From positions 2,480,001 to 2,544,000 of the forward strand of contig NZ_CP066306.1 of NCBI RefSeq assembly GCF_016406145.1: a stretch of 64,000 nucleotides of DNA, read 5' to 3'. A model generated the notes under the pieces. That model was not told the origin of the DNA. It saw nothing but the letters and a program-made list of their open reading frames with translations, and made no database searches. Below are positions 47,443 to 55,721 of this stretch, one piece after another; within the stretch, counting starts at the first letter, position 1; every line of letters begins with the position of its first letter. Origin of the DNA: Pseudomonas putida. Its GTDB lineage: Bacteria > Pseudomonadota > Gammaproteobacteria > Pseudomonadales > Pseudomonadaceae. The position numbers were made by a program, and so were the translations under genes.

Positions 47443-48144
47443 TTAGGCTGCGCTTGACAGCAAAGGGGCATCACTAGCAGGCGAGCCGGTGGGGAGATGA
47501 GGCGGCATAGCTTTAGCTGTTGCGATTTCAGTTTCCGCTGTCAGTGGCCGGGTCAGGTCTGCAGCCAGGAAATGATGGAAGAGACCGTAGGCGACATCGT
47601 ATTTTTGCATGCCCTGATGGAGCAGATAGTCAAGCGTCGCCCGCCCATGGGGTTGCTCTTTCAGCAATTGCTGAATGGCCGGGATCTGTGAGGCGGAACC
47701 GAGAGTGGCTTCGTGGTACAGGCGACGAAGTGAAGGGCAGTCCAGGCCGACATCGACCTGTTTCAAGGTGAGTCCAACATCTGCAAAACAGACGCGGCAC
47801 TGCCGCAGAAGGCTGCGGATTTCGGGATCGTACCTCTGCTCGCGCGTGGTCAACTGATAATGCAAACAGGTCCCATCAGTCAGGCAAGCAACGTAGGTTG
47901 GATACACGGTGTAATGCTGATCGGTGAAGTGGAAGGCAAACGGACGGTTGGTATAAGCGTTAATTCGCCAGTCACATTCGAGGCGGATACAGAAGGAGGC
48001 GTGCCTTGGGTTGCAGGACATGATCAGGCCATTTTTCATGGACCGGAAATGCGCGAGGCGTGGTGTTGAGAGAATGCTCTTCCAAGAGGGGGGCTGAGTT
48101 ACCGAGACACCGTTTGGAAGCATGCTGAAAGGATAAGTGAACAT
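47443..48144 (-). CDS. second TnsA-like protein lacking nuclease residues
   Basis: A 233-aa protein that aligns with the TnsA next to tniA over most of its length: FCIRLECDWRINAYTNRP matches CIYLEYRKDVIAYECRP, and LDYLLHQGMQKYDVAYGLFHHFLAADL matches LKTLIDMDVATSDICYAIFQGHLSVNL. The nuclease residues are gone: the position of D78 is T83 (VYPTYVACL) and that of K92 is Q97 (LHYQL). It should therefore not cut DNA and may be a structural or regulatory partner of TnsA. The ATG at 48144 has AGGAGGTAGCT upstream. It lies at the head of the transposition operon and a decayed second copy lies downstream. Confidence 0.75.
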   Translation of the reverse strand: MFTYPFSMLPNGVSVTQPPSWKSILSTPRLAHFRSMKNGLIMSCNPRHASFCIRLECDWRINAYTNRPFAFHFTDQHYTVYPTYVACLTDGTCLHYQLTTREQRYDPEIRSLLRQCRVCFADVGLTLKQVDVGLDCPSLRRLYHEATLGSASQIPAIQQLLKEQPHGRATLDYLLHQGMQKYDVAYGLFHHFLAADLTRPLTAETEIATAKAMPPHLPTGSPASDAPLLSSAA

Positions 48145-48291
48145 AGCTACCTCCTGATTTCTACGCACCAATCAATGTTGGCCGGTCGTTGTATGAAAGG
48201 GATCACCGCAATGAGCAGGACTGACCACAGAGAAGTTTGCTCCAGGACTCATCGCAGGATCCCTATGCGTTTTTGCATAGACTTCGCGTCT

Positions 48292-48873
48292 TCAGGAGAA
48301 CGAGAGCACGTGCGTCCTTCGAAAGACGGTCAAAGCGGAAAAAATCATGCGGCGACGAGTAGCCGTCAGGGCTATGCACCCATCAGCGTCGGCACACGAC
48401 CTGCCTACTTGCAACCGCGCCCACTTACGGAAGTGGGAAGGGAACGCGGGCATGGGCCTAATAAGGAGGCAGGGAGCGCTAAGTGAGGAGCCGATTACGA
48501 GAGAATTGAATGAGTAATGTTTCTTGGAATGGATATGTGCTCGGCGCTGCATGAGACAACGGGGGTCAACGACCCAAGGAGTCTTTCTCAAAGTTGCGAG
48601 TGTTTCTGCGAAGCGATAGGCCCAAATCACGTGTGAGCGTGCAGCCCAAGCAATTTGGGATGCGTAAATATCGGTACACGTTTCATCCCCTATCACCAGC
48701 TCCGCTCCAATTTGGTTCCGCTCCCAAAGGAAAGCTGCCTCAAATTGCGTTGCGGACGCTTTAGCGGTGGTTTGAGACGCTTTAAAGGACCAACGGCGCT
48801 CAGGAACACCCTGGCGCTGGCAAGCAGTTTTCCGGAGTGCAGGCATGTAGAGGATCTTATCGCGGCGCACCAT
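48292..48873 (-). CDS. hypothetical protein upstream of the tns operon
   Basis: A 193-codon open frame starting at ATG 48873 with GGAG seven bases upstream. The first about 100 residues read like a real protein (QFEAAFLWERNQIGAELVIG, TCTDIYASQIAWAARSHVIWAYR), while the rest is rich in Arg, Ser and Cys and looks like read-through in a non-coding frame, so the gene may be truncated near 48550. I do not recognise a family. It is in line with the tns operon and could be its first gene. Confidence 0.4.
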   Translation of the reverse strand: MVRRDKILYMPALRKTACQRQGVPERRWSFKASQTTAKASATQFEAAFLWERNQIGAELVIGDETCTDIYASQIAWAARSHVIWAYRFAETLATLRKTPWVVDPRCLMQRRAHIHSKKHYSFNSLVIGSSLSAPCLLIRPMPAFPSHFRKWARLQVGRSCADADGCIALTATRRRMIFSALTVFRRTHVLSFS

Positions 48874-49159
48874 GATGGTTCTCCAGGCTGGTCAAGTTAG
48901 GGTCGTTTTCCGCTTCGGATTCGTATTGTGGCTCACCCTGCTGGAGTTCTCGCAACGCAATATTTGGGAGTTTTGCGAAATCTTTTTCGTAGAAATGCCC
49001 AAATGATCGGGTTATGCTGTTTAAATATATGTATCGAGCTTTTTATTTTTAATTATTGTTACCGATTTTGAATTAATTTTTCCGGCCTTCATTACTTGGC
49101 TCTATCAATGGCCTCAAAAAGGTGTTTAATAAAGTGAACATCTAGTAGGGGGCGACGTC
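48874..49159. promoter_or_regulatory. AT-rich divergent region
   Basis: A 286-bp gap between the minus-strand tns-side gene and the plus-strand gene at 49160. It is strikingly AT-rich from 49010 to 49130 (TTTAAATATATG, TTTTTATTTTTAATTATTG), a likely promoter pair. Transposase-binding repeats could not be recognised. Confidence 0.4.
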
Positions 49160-50308
49160 GTGAAGGCTACCGAGGGTGACGGCTTACCTTCCAATCTGCG
49201 AGGCACGATCAGAAGCATTTACGCGCGCATAGTGGCTCAAACACTGGCCAGCGCAGCGGATATCGTTGCGGCTCCAGCGCCATACGACGCCTTTGGGGAA
49301 TATGGGAAGAGATTTGAAACGGTAGTTTTTGGCTTTGCCAGTGAAGGCTGTCGGGGTAAGTGGTCTCGCTTTTGCAGTGGAGTGATGATGTCGCTAAGGG
49401 TGCGTGAAGCGGCCTGCCGTGCCTTTCCCATCGTGTTGATGACACTGGCTAGCCCATTGTGGACTGTTCTGCTACATCTGGAGCAGGCAGCGCGGCTGCT
49501 AGATGCCTTGGGAAGAGGGAAGCGGCGGCCGAGTCGCCGATATCTGATCAAGATGCTTAATCAGCCATTACGCCGACTGCACATTAACCAGCGACCTTTT
49601 CTTGAAGCTTCGCCAACAGCGCGCCAGCGGTTGATGCTCCTTGGCGAGTGGCCGGTACTGTCCATCCAACTCGCCGTACTGGCGAGTCGGGCGCCTCAAT
49701 ACCAAACAACGCGGTGCTGGCTTGCTCGGCGATTCGCACTCGTCTTTTTACTGCACTGCCTGCATCCGAATGTGAGTTCAAGTGCCACTGCGTTATTTCT
49801 GGTGATCGATCAATTGATGCGCCGCGGTGTTCTATGGCCGGTACCGGGATGGCCGCAAGATGTGAAAGAATTTGAGGGCCGCCTGGCTCGCTTGGCCACA
49901 TTAGAAGCGCAACTGCGTCTCGAGTATTGTTTGAGCGAAGCTGCAGCATTGCGCACGCTGCGCTTGATGTTTCATGATTTGAGTATCTTCAACAACCCCA
50001 AACCAGGCCAGCATTGTTGCGTACCGTTCGTTTCAGACTTGGCTCTGTTTAGTGCAGAGGGGGTGGAAGACTTAGCGGCTCCCGCTGTCGACGAATTGCT
50101 TGCGCGATGCGCGCGGCAACGACGATGGCGAGCTGACGCCGTCTTTACTTTCAAACGGTTGGCTTACACGACGGCATTTACACGCGTGCTGGAATACTGG
50201 CTGGAGCATGATGCATTAGCCCGGCAGGTGGATTGGAGTCAGCTTCGCCCTGGGGGTAAACGACGTCGCGGCAGCCCTCGACTTGTTGGTGGTCAGGGCC
50301 CACCTTGA
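49160..50308 (+). CDS. unrecognised 382-aa protein
   Basis: A 382-aa, mostly helical, Arg/Leu-rich protein starting with GTG 49160 after AGGGGGCGAC. It has no membrane segment strong enough to call, no Walker motif and no metal-binding cluster. Segments such as RYLIKMLNQPLRRLHINQRPFL and RRFALVFLLHCLHPNVSSSATALFLVIDQLMRRG suggest a compact globular domain, and the C-terminus is basic (RPGGKRRRGSPRL). Codon use is coding-like throughout. I do not recognise a family. It is divergent from the tns operon and may be a regulator or cargo of the element. Confidence 0.7.
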   Translation: MKATEGDGLPSNLRGTIRSIYARIVAQTLASAADIVAAPAPYDAFGEYGKRFETVVFGFASEGCRGKWSRFCSGVMMSLRVREAACRAFPIVLMTLASPLWTVLLHLEQAARLLDALGRGKRRPSRRYLIKMLNQPLRRLHINQRPFLEASPTARQRLMLLGEWPVLSIQLAVLASRAPQYQTTRCWLARRFALVFLLHCLHPNVSSSATALFLVIDQLMRRGVLWPVPGWPQDVKEFEGRLARLATLEAQLRLEYCLSEAAALRTLRLMFHDLSIFNNPKPGQHCCVPFVSDLALFSAEGVEDLAAPAVDELLARCARQRRWRADAVFTFKRLAYTTAFTRVLEYWLEHDALARQVDWSQLRPGGKRRRGSPRLVGGQGPP

Positions 50309-51443
50309 AGGGGCGTGATGCCTAGATCAATTTGGGGGCAAGACTGCACATTTTTTCGCGCCGCTTTCCAGCCCTTATAGCTCAACAGGGGCGGGCCTTT
50401 CGTGGCTTGGCCAGGGATTTTTGGTGACGGGGTTCTGCACATTTTTTTGCAGATATGTTCAGACCTTCATATGGGCATATCCCGGTAGTCATCTACTAGG
50501 CGTACACGGTTGACCAATTTGGCTTGGGCGGTGCTGACCTAGCCGGCTTTAGAAACCCGATCAGGAGTGCACAGCGATCAGGATTTCGTGAAACGGTACG
50601 ACAACGCTATTCAACGATCGCTAGCGCCACATTAGGTGTCAGGCCATGCCTGCGCTGATGGGTGACCCTGTGGTGTTAGCTCTATCGTCTGTTGCTGACC
50701 GAGGAAAAACCCCTCGTTGAAGTCAACGCCAAGTGATGAATCTGCTCGTCAATTGAATAGCGTCCCATGCGCATCGCTTCAGGCTGCATCCAGTACCCAC
50801 GCCAGGTCGTCCATCATGACATCTTGGAATCAGGCCTCTCAGGTAGCTATTGGATGAGCTGAACCAGAGCGCCATAGCGCAGTCATGCTGGCTGGGGACT
50901 AGCGTCGAAATGATGGCTGCCAATGGCGAAAACTGAGTTCGCCGTCGACCCCTTGATTATGTGGCTATGAACCTGTTTGTTCAAAGATCGATTACTCGAA
51001 CCCAGGTGATCCCGAGAACATTGTCGAGATGCATGCGCTTATGGATGCTCTTGCCGCCCGCAGAATCTTCAAGCGTAATGGGACCACAAATCCCTCGCCG
51101 GTAGATAAAACCGCTCTCCTTACGGGGAACCGTGTCGTGCTCACTCCAGGCTTACGCCAAGGTTTCCAGATGCTCCAATCATCTGATGAACCGATCACAG
51201 GCAACCGTCTGTCTAGCGGCGAACAGTCCTCGGAAAACTCGCCCGGTTGGCCTGGGGTTCGGCGCCTGGAATGCGCATAGTTTTTTCTGTCGGATCACAG
51301 AGTCCTCAGGTTGAAACCCTTTTAAAATGTTCTTGCCTTTCACCAGCGCCGAACCCAACCTATCTCATCGCTGACTCGCTGGTGTCGTGAGTGCGTCAGC
51401 TGTTTAATGGCGCTATAGGAATTTAGAAATTAGCGATCAAAAA
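50309..51443. other. decayed intergenic stretch
   Basis: About 1.1 kb with no intact gene. It opens with ATCAATTTGGGGGCAAGAC, similar to the GGGGGCAG block of the tns leaders, and has two CTGCACATTTTTT copies (about 50344 and 50436). A relic of an antitoxin gene lies at 50745-50940. The remaining short frames lack ribosome sites and look random. Confidence 0.5.
50745..50940 (-). pseudogene. relic of the ParS/MbcA-like gene
   Basis: On the minus strand this segment matches the 3' half of the gene at 52499-52927: MAAIISTLVPSQHDCAMALWF against LAAIITTLGSCKPDWAMALWF, then SSNSYL. Nucleotide identity is obvious by eye, including CATCCAGTACCC and GGTAGCTATTGGA. The frame is disrupted after SSNSYL and the 5' half is missing. 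Confidence 0.75.
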
Positions 51444-51818
51444 TTGCCCCAGAGCTCCCGTGATGCAACGCTCGTTTACCACTTTTGTTATGCAACTGTG
51501 CTCAAAGCGGCGGATGTGCGTTACGACGTCCGTGGCTACCTCTTATCTGAGCTGGTCAGCCTTTGCTTAGGCAACCGCGCTACCTTACCTTGGGCCTATC
51601 GCGCCCGTTACGAACGCTACGTGCAAAGGGAGGCTATTGCGTTCGTGGAGTCGTTCACCGCTCAGTTGCTATTTGGCTCGGGACGATTCTCTCCCCATGA
51701 ATACCGTTACAGGGTAAAGGACCGGCAGCCCTTGGGAGACATCTCCAATCGCAAATCAGACCTCCCCGATGCAGTTGGGGTTTACCACTCGGGCGTTATG
51801 CAGCATGACTGTATTTAG
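51444..51818 (+). other. doubtful open frame, 124 codons
   Basis: A frame from an ATG-like start at 51444 with no clear ribosome site. Its composition (ARYERYVQREAIAFVESFTAQL) is protein-like over residues 15-85 but I recognise no family. It may be a truncated gene, in keeping with the broken neighbours on both sides. Confidence 0.25.
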
Positions 51819-51879
51819 AATCCTCGTACTCAGCTCGCCATTTCCTGACAGGTGTTGGAGCCTAAAGCACCGCTGCTTC

Positions 51880-52068
51880 ATGAGGCGTCGCGAACAAATT
51901 TTGATGACAGCTGAGCAAGTGTTCGGCAATCCTGAACTGGCTGAAGCATGGCTCACCAAGCAGGCGATTGGACTTAGCCGGCGTCTGCCGTGCATGCTCT
52001 TGGAAACTGATCAGGGGTACATGGAGGTTGCGGATTTCCTGGTACGGCTCGATTACGGTGTCTATTGA
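51880..52068 (+). pseudogene. C-terminal fragment of an Xre/MbcA/ParS-type antitoxin
   Basis: A 62-codon frame ending in the typical ParS toxin-binding domain: AEQVFGNPELAEAWLTKQAIGL then CMLLETDQGYMEVADFL and RLDYGVY. The helix-turn-helix half that belongs upstream is absent, and no RES-type toxin gene follows. It is most likely the remains of a toxin-antitoxin pair. Confidence 0.65.
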
Positions 52069-52203
52069 TCACCACGTAAATTCTAGGTAGCAGTTGCTGC
52101 CTGTCCCGAGGCTGCCGCATTCGAGTAGCAGGCGACGAAGCGCTTGGGCAGGGTCGCTGAGCGTAATACTATCCACCTAAATGTCATGATACGCGGGGTG
52201 CCC

Positions 52204-52362
52204 ATGAAGCAGATCAAACACGAACCCAAGCCTCTGATGACCGCCCGTTTGCAAGCAGAAGCACGCCAAGCACTGGCCAAGCGTAGCAACCAAAGTCGCT
52301 TTCTCGACATTGCTGCCTCCAAAGACCGTAGTTGGGAGCCTGTAGGGCGTCTGGCAGGTTAA
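52204..52362 (+). CDS. small basic hypothetical protein
   Basis: A 52-aa frame beginning MKQIKHEPKPLMTARLQ with GGGGTG upstream. It is basic and probably helical (ARLQAEARQALAKRSNQSRFLDI). No family recognised. It lies in a region of broken genes and could be a remnant. Confidence 0.3.
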   Translation: MKQIKHEPKPLMTARLQAEARQALAKRSNQSRFLDIAASKDRSWEPVGRLAG

Positions 52363-52498
52363 GTCTACCTGCGAAAAAGCGCTTTCCCGGGTCCAATGCT
52401 GAGCCTGTTGTGTCAGCTGCTTCGCTTACGCTGGTAAACGTTTCGTAGTCTGGTGTGCCTAAGAATCGGGCGAGGCAGGGCAAACCGTTGGGCTCCAA

Positions 52499-52927
52499 TC
52501 AACCCTGTAGCGCCCCATACGTCTCGCTTCGGGCGGCATCCAGTACCCGCCCCGGGTCGTTCATCATCACATCTTTCGGCATCTGGCCCCCCAGGTAGCT
52601 ATTGGAAGAGCCGAACCAGAGCGCCATAGCCCAGTCAGGCTTGCAGGAGCCGAGCGTCGTGATGATGGCTGCCAATGACGAAAATGGGCGGAAGCTCGAA
52701 GCGGGGTCAAAGGCATAGAGGGGAAAGTATTCCTTGTCTTCATGAGCCAGCGAAAAGATGTTGCCCGCGCGCTTCCACTCCTTGAGTTCAAGAGTGCATT
52801 GCTCCGTGCTCAGCTGAGCCAGCACGGCAAACGCATCGGCAGTCAAGAAATCACCGCTTCTCAGGAGGCGTACTTTGCCCTTCTCCAGCATGGCCGTTTC
52901 ACGGGAAAGGGTAGGGCGCATACACAT
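52499..52927 (-). CDS. ParS/MbcA-like antitoxin-domain protein
   Basis: A 142-aa protein whose C-terminal third resembles the ParS/MbcA toxin-binding domain: MALWFGSSNSYLGGQMPKDV then DPGRVLDAARSETYG, the equivalent of the WL-PN-LGG-P pattern. The N-terminal part (LLRSGDFLTADAFAVLAQLSTEQ, LELKEWKRAGNIFSLAHEDKEYFPLYAFDP) is like that of antitoxin-domain proteins that lack a helix-turn-helix. No toxin gene is next to it. The start is unsure: ATG 52927 has GGAA upstream; ATGs at 52921 and 52891 are alternatives. A broken copy lies at 50745-50940. Confidence 0.6.
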   Translation of the reverse strand: MCMRPTLSRETAMLEKGKVRLLRSGDFLTADAFAVLAQLSTEQCTLELKEWKRAGNIFSLAHEDKEYFPLYAFDPASSFRPFSSLAAIITTLGSCKPDWAMALWFGSSNSYLGGQMPKDVMMNDPGRVLDAARSETYGALQG

Positions 52928-53261
52928 GGATTTCCGTCTGGTGATCAGTGGCCGCCTACCACCCAATTTAACGATTTGATCCGTAAGCCCACAATCCGGC
53001 CTTGTGCGGGCAGGACCCAGTGTCGTGAGCAGGGACCGCCAGGTCGCTGTGACAGGCTAGCCTAGTGCTTGAGTGGTATGAGGCTATGCGGGAATTTTCT
53101 GTTCAAAAAGACTCGGTCGTCAGTTTTTTCTTCAGCGGCCCATGAAAATCTTCAGTTTTGAGTTTTTCCTGCATTTTTTCTTAACTTTCCTACCGAGTAT
53201 GCGCTGAGGCACACACCTACGCTCGCCTGAGGGACGACTCCGCGCCAGGCTTGATCCGTCA
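52928..53261. other. gene-free gap
   Basis: No gene seen. The right part (53090-53185) is T-rich, with repeated TTTTTTCTT and CAGTTTT stretches, between the antitoxin-like gene and the tnpT stop. Confidence 0.5.
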
Positions 53262-54236
53262 TTAAGGAATTGGACTGTCGGATGACCCCGGCTCGACCAA
53301 GCCTTGCAGGCGTGCCAGTTGTTGCGCCTGCGCACGCAGAAGGCGCTGGTCATGTCGGTGGGCGAGGAGGTAAGACCTGGACTTCTCGCGTAGCAAGGTG
53401 ATCTCGCTCGCCATTATTTCTGCCTGCTGATGCGCCTGGTTCATGAGCAGCTTTTCGGCCGCCAAGTGCTGTTGCGCGGCGTTCAACTCACGCTCGAGCT
53501 GACGGAGCTGTTGCTGCTGGTAGCCCTGAGCGCCGGTCGAACGTTCCAGATCTCGGTAGAGTTGAGTCAGTTCTTCCTGGCGGACAGCGAGTTGTTCACG
53601 CAATCCCCGCACCTCGGTTTGTAACTGACTTAACTGCTGATCATGCCGCTGCAGTTCTTCCTGGCGTTGCAGTTGATGCTGTTGGCGAAAGTGCTCCAGC
53701 GATTCACGTGCCTGCTGGTGTTTGGTCTCGAGCGAGTGGATCGTCGTCGCACGCTCCTCGAGGAGCTGAAGCTGTTGCCGGCAGGCTTCTTCAAGGCGCC
53801 GTCGCTCGCCTTCGGCCAGTTGCAGTTGGCCCGTCAGTTGCACTTCCCGCAGACGCAACTGCCGATGGGCCTCCATCTCTGCGGTATGTGCCACTTGCAA
53901 CTGCTCGAAGCGCGCGCCCTCTACCGCGCGCTGTTGCTGATAGGCCGCTTGTTGCCGCTCCAGGCGGGCGCGGTCGACGGCGACCGTCGCCTGCGCTTCA
54001 CTCGCCAAACGCTCAGCTAGACTCTGCAGCAGCGCCTGCAATTCTTCCGACAGGTTCACCTGTGGCGGATGGGGTTCTGCCACGTCCAGTTCACGCAGGT
54101 AGCGAAGGATGGTGGTCTTCGAGCCCGTGTGGCCGAGTTCTGCACGCACGGCCTCGATACTGGGTGACAGACCACGGGCGAGGAGGGCATCCCGTGCTCG
54201 CTGCACGAGGGCTTTGTTGATTCCGGCGCGGGCCAT
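53262..54236 (-). CDS. tnpT: TnpT-like coiled-coil recombination accessory protein (KfrA_N domain)
   Basis: A 324-aa protein with a KfrA-type DNA-binding N-terminus (MARAGINKALVQRARDALLARG, GHTGSKTTILRYLRELD, residues 1-50) and a very long Gln/Glu/Arg/Leu coiled coil from about residue 65 to 315. In Tn4651-group Tn3-family transposons, TnpT binds the resolution site and helps the tyrosine recombinase TnpS, and the two genes are divergent around that site. The same arrangement, sizes and domains are seen here, so I assign tnpT by family plus context. A plasmid KfrA protein is the alternative if the recombinase were unrelated. Confidence 0.85.
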   Translation of the reverse strand: MARAGINKALVQRARDALLARGLSPSIEAVRAELGHTGSKTTILRYLRELDVAEPHPPQVNLSEELQALLQSLAERLASEAQATVAVDRARLERQQAAYQQQRAVEGARFEQLQVAHTAEMEAHRQLRLREVQLTGQLQLAEGERRRLEEACRQQLQLLEERATTIHSLETKHQQARESLEHFRQQHQLQRQEELQRHDQQLSQLQTEVRGLREQLAVRQEELTQLYRDLERSTGAQGYQQQQLRQLERELNAAQQHLAAEKLLMNQAHQQAEIMASEITLLREKSRSYLLAHRHDQRLLRAQAQQLARLQGLVEPGSSDSPIP

Positions 54237-54375
54237 GGGTCTGCTCCCACTTTTTCGTACTGTTCAAACAGTATGGAAGTACACGTGTACAGGTGCCCGA
54301 TTCGGTACCAATAATCGGACAGACTGACGTTTGAGAAGCCCAGATTCTCGAACGTGATCACGCTGTTCAGGTTTT
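54237..54375. other. rst-like resolution site between tnpT and tnpS
   Basis: This 139-bp gap is packed with dyads: TACTGTT-CA-AACAGTA (54258-54273), GTACACGTGTAC (54279-54290), CCGATT/AATCGG (54299-54317 area) and the probable crossover core at 54327-54355. The core has arms ACGTTTGAGAA and TTCTCGAACGT (10 of 11 matching) around the 7-bp spacer GCCCAGA, the geometry of a tyrosine recombinase core site. The other dyads would be TnpT sites and promoters. Confidence 0.75.
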
Positions 54376-55317
54376 TTGGCAGTGAACGGGGTACAGCGGG
54401 AGGAAGGTGTGGACACTTTGCCCGAGCGCTATCTCCGGGCCGCGCGTCGCGCCAGTACCGAGCGGCGCTATGCTCAAGCCATTGCACACTTCGAGGCGGA
54501 GTGGGGCGGGTTGCTGCCGGCGTCCAGCGAAAGTGTGGTGCGCTACCTGGCCGCCTATGGGGCGCAATTGAGCAGCGGGACATTGCGCGTACACTTGGCG
54601 GCCTTGGCCCAGTGGCACCGGGCGCATGGTTTTAGCGATCCGACTAAGACGGCGCGGGTGCGCGATGTTTTGCGTGGCATCCAGGCACTGCACCTGCAGC
54701 CGCAGCAGCAGGCCGAGGCTCTGGCGTTAGAGGATTTGCAGGCCTGTGTCGACAGCCTTGAGGAGGCGCTGGTCAGTAGCGAGAAGGCGGTACGCCTGCG
54801 CGCCGCGCGGGATCGCGCCCTGCTTTTGCTGGGCTTTTGGCGGGCCTTACGCGGCGATGAACTGTGCCGGCTGCAGACTGAGCACCTACAGATACGCCGG
54901 GGAGAGGGGCTCGTGGTATTTTTGCCCAGCAGTAAAACTGATCGCAGCAATCGGGGTCGTCAGCTGAGTGTGCCGGCGCTGAAGCGACTGTGCCCGGTAA
55001 CGGCCGTTGAGCAGTGGCTGGAGTGCAGTGGCATCCAGCACGGTCCACTGTTTCGCGCTGTCGATCGGTGGGGACACCTCTCGGCACAGGCGCTGAATCC
55101 CAACAGTATTTCGCGGCTGCTGCGGCAAATCATGTTCAGCAGCAGCGTTGATCCGCAGGGCTATTCGGGGCACTCCTTGCGTCGAGGCTTTGCCACCTGG
55201 GCGAGTGCGAATCAGTGGAATAGCAAAGCTCTGATGGACTATGTTGGGTGGCGCGACATCCAAACGGCAACCCGCTATATAGATAGCAAGGCGCCATTTG
55301 GCGCGTGGGCGGAGTAA
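54376..55317 (+). CDS. tnpS: TnpS-like tyrosine recombinase (cointegrate resolvase)
   Basis: A 313-aa tyrosine recombinase. The core-binding domain covers residues 15-110 (RYLRAARRASTERRYAQAIAHFE) and the catalytic domain the rest, with R159 (ALRGDELCRL), a Lys in SSKTDRSNRG, H266 and R269 (SGHSLRRGFAT), Trp in YVGWRDIQ in place of the second His, and nucleophile Y301 (TATRYIDS). Size and divergence from the tnpT-like gene match Tn4651 TnpS, which resolves cointegrates at rst. It has no terminal-repeat-binding features of ICE integrases. No Tn3-type tnpA is visible in the window. Confidence 0.88.
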   Translation: MAVNGVQREEGVDTLPERYLRAARRASTERRYAQAIAHFEAEWGGLLPASSESVVRYLAAYGAQLSSGTLRVHLAALAQWHRAHGFSDPTKTARVRDVLRGIQALHLQPQQQAEALALEDLQACVDSLEEALVSSEKAVRLRAARDRALLLLGFWRALRGDELCRLQTEHLQIRRGEGLVVFLPSSKTDRSNRGRQLSVPALKRLCPVTAVEQWLECSGIQHGPLFRAVDRWGHLSAQALNPNSISRLLRQIMFSSSVDPQGYSGHSLRRGFATWASANQWNSKALMDYVGWRDIQTATRYIDSKAPFGAWAE

Positions 55318-55721
55318 CGCGGTCAAAACGCTGCCTGCGGTACTCTGTTGCTGGGTCGTCGGCCCATCATTTCAGTGAGCACCACCTGGAACGGTACGCG
55401 CAATCTGGTAGTCGCCCTGAACACGGCTGACGGCTATGCCTCGGCCCAGGGCGACAGTCTTGAAGCGTGCAACTTGGCCAGGGACTGAGGGGCTCGGCTC
55501 TGTCTGCGTGGCGCTCTAGTGGTAGGAACCTCTTCCGTTCGCTTGCTCCAGTGCATCGTCCACCGTGTGATGCGCAGCAGGGTAATGGCCGTTTTAGCTG
55601 ATTCAGCTACTCGCTTAGAGGCAGGGGAGGGGGTCGCTGTAGCCTTCTATTGTTCGTATACTCCTCGGCATGATTGTGTGAAGCAGTGTGCGACACTCAC
55701 CCCTTTAGTCTGGATGCCTTT
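55318..55721. other. 404-bp gap before the helicase module
   Basis: No intact gene. A short frame at 55364-55487 ends ADGYASAQGDSLEACNLARD and could be the tail of a lost gene. The right part supplies the promoter for the module. No recognisable Tn3 terminal repeat was found here. Confidence 0.45.

Noticed and set aside
40412..48985. GAGTTTTG-CGAAA motif at 40412 and 48970 as the two ends of the Tn7-like element
   Set aside because: The two copies are in direct, not inverted, orientation and the match stops after about 14 bases.
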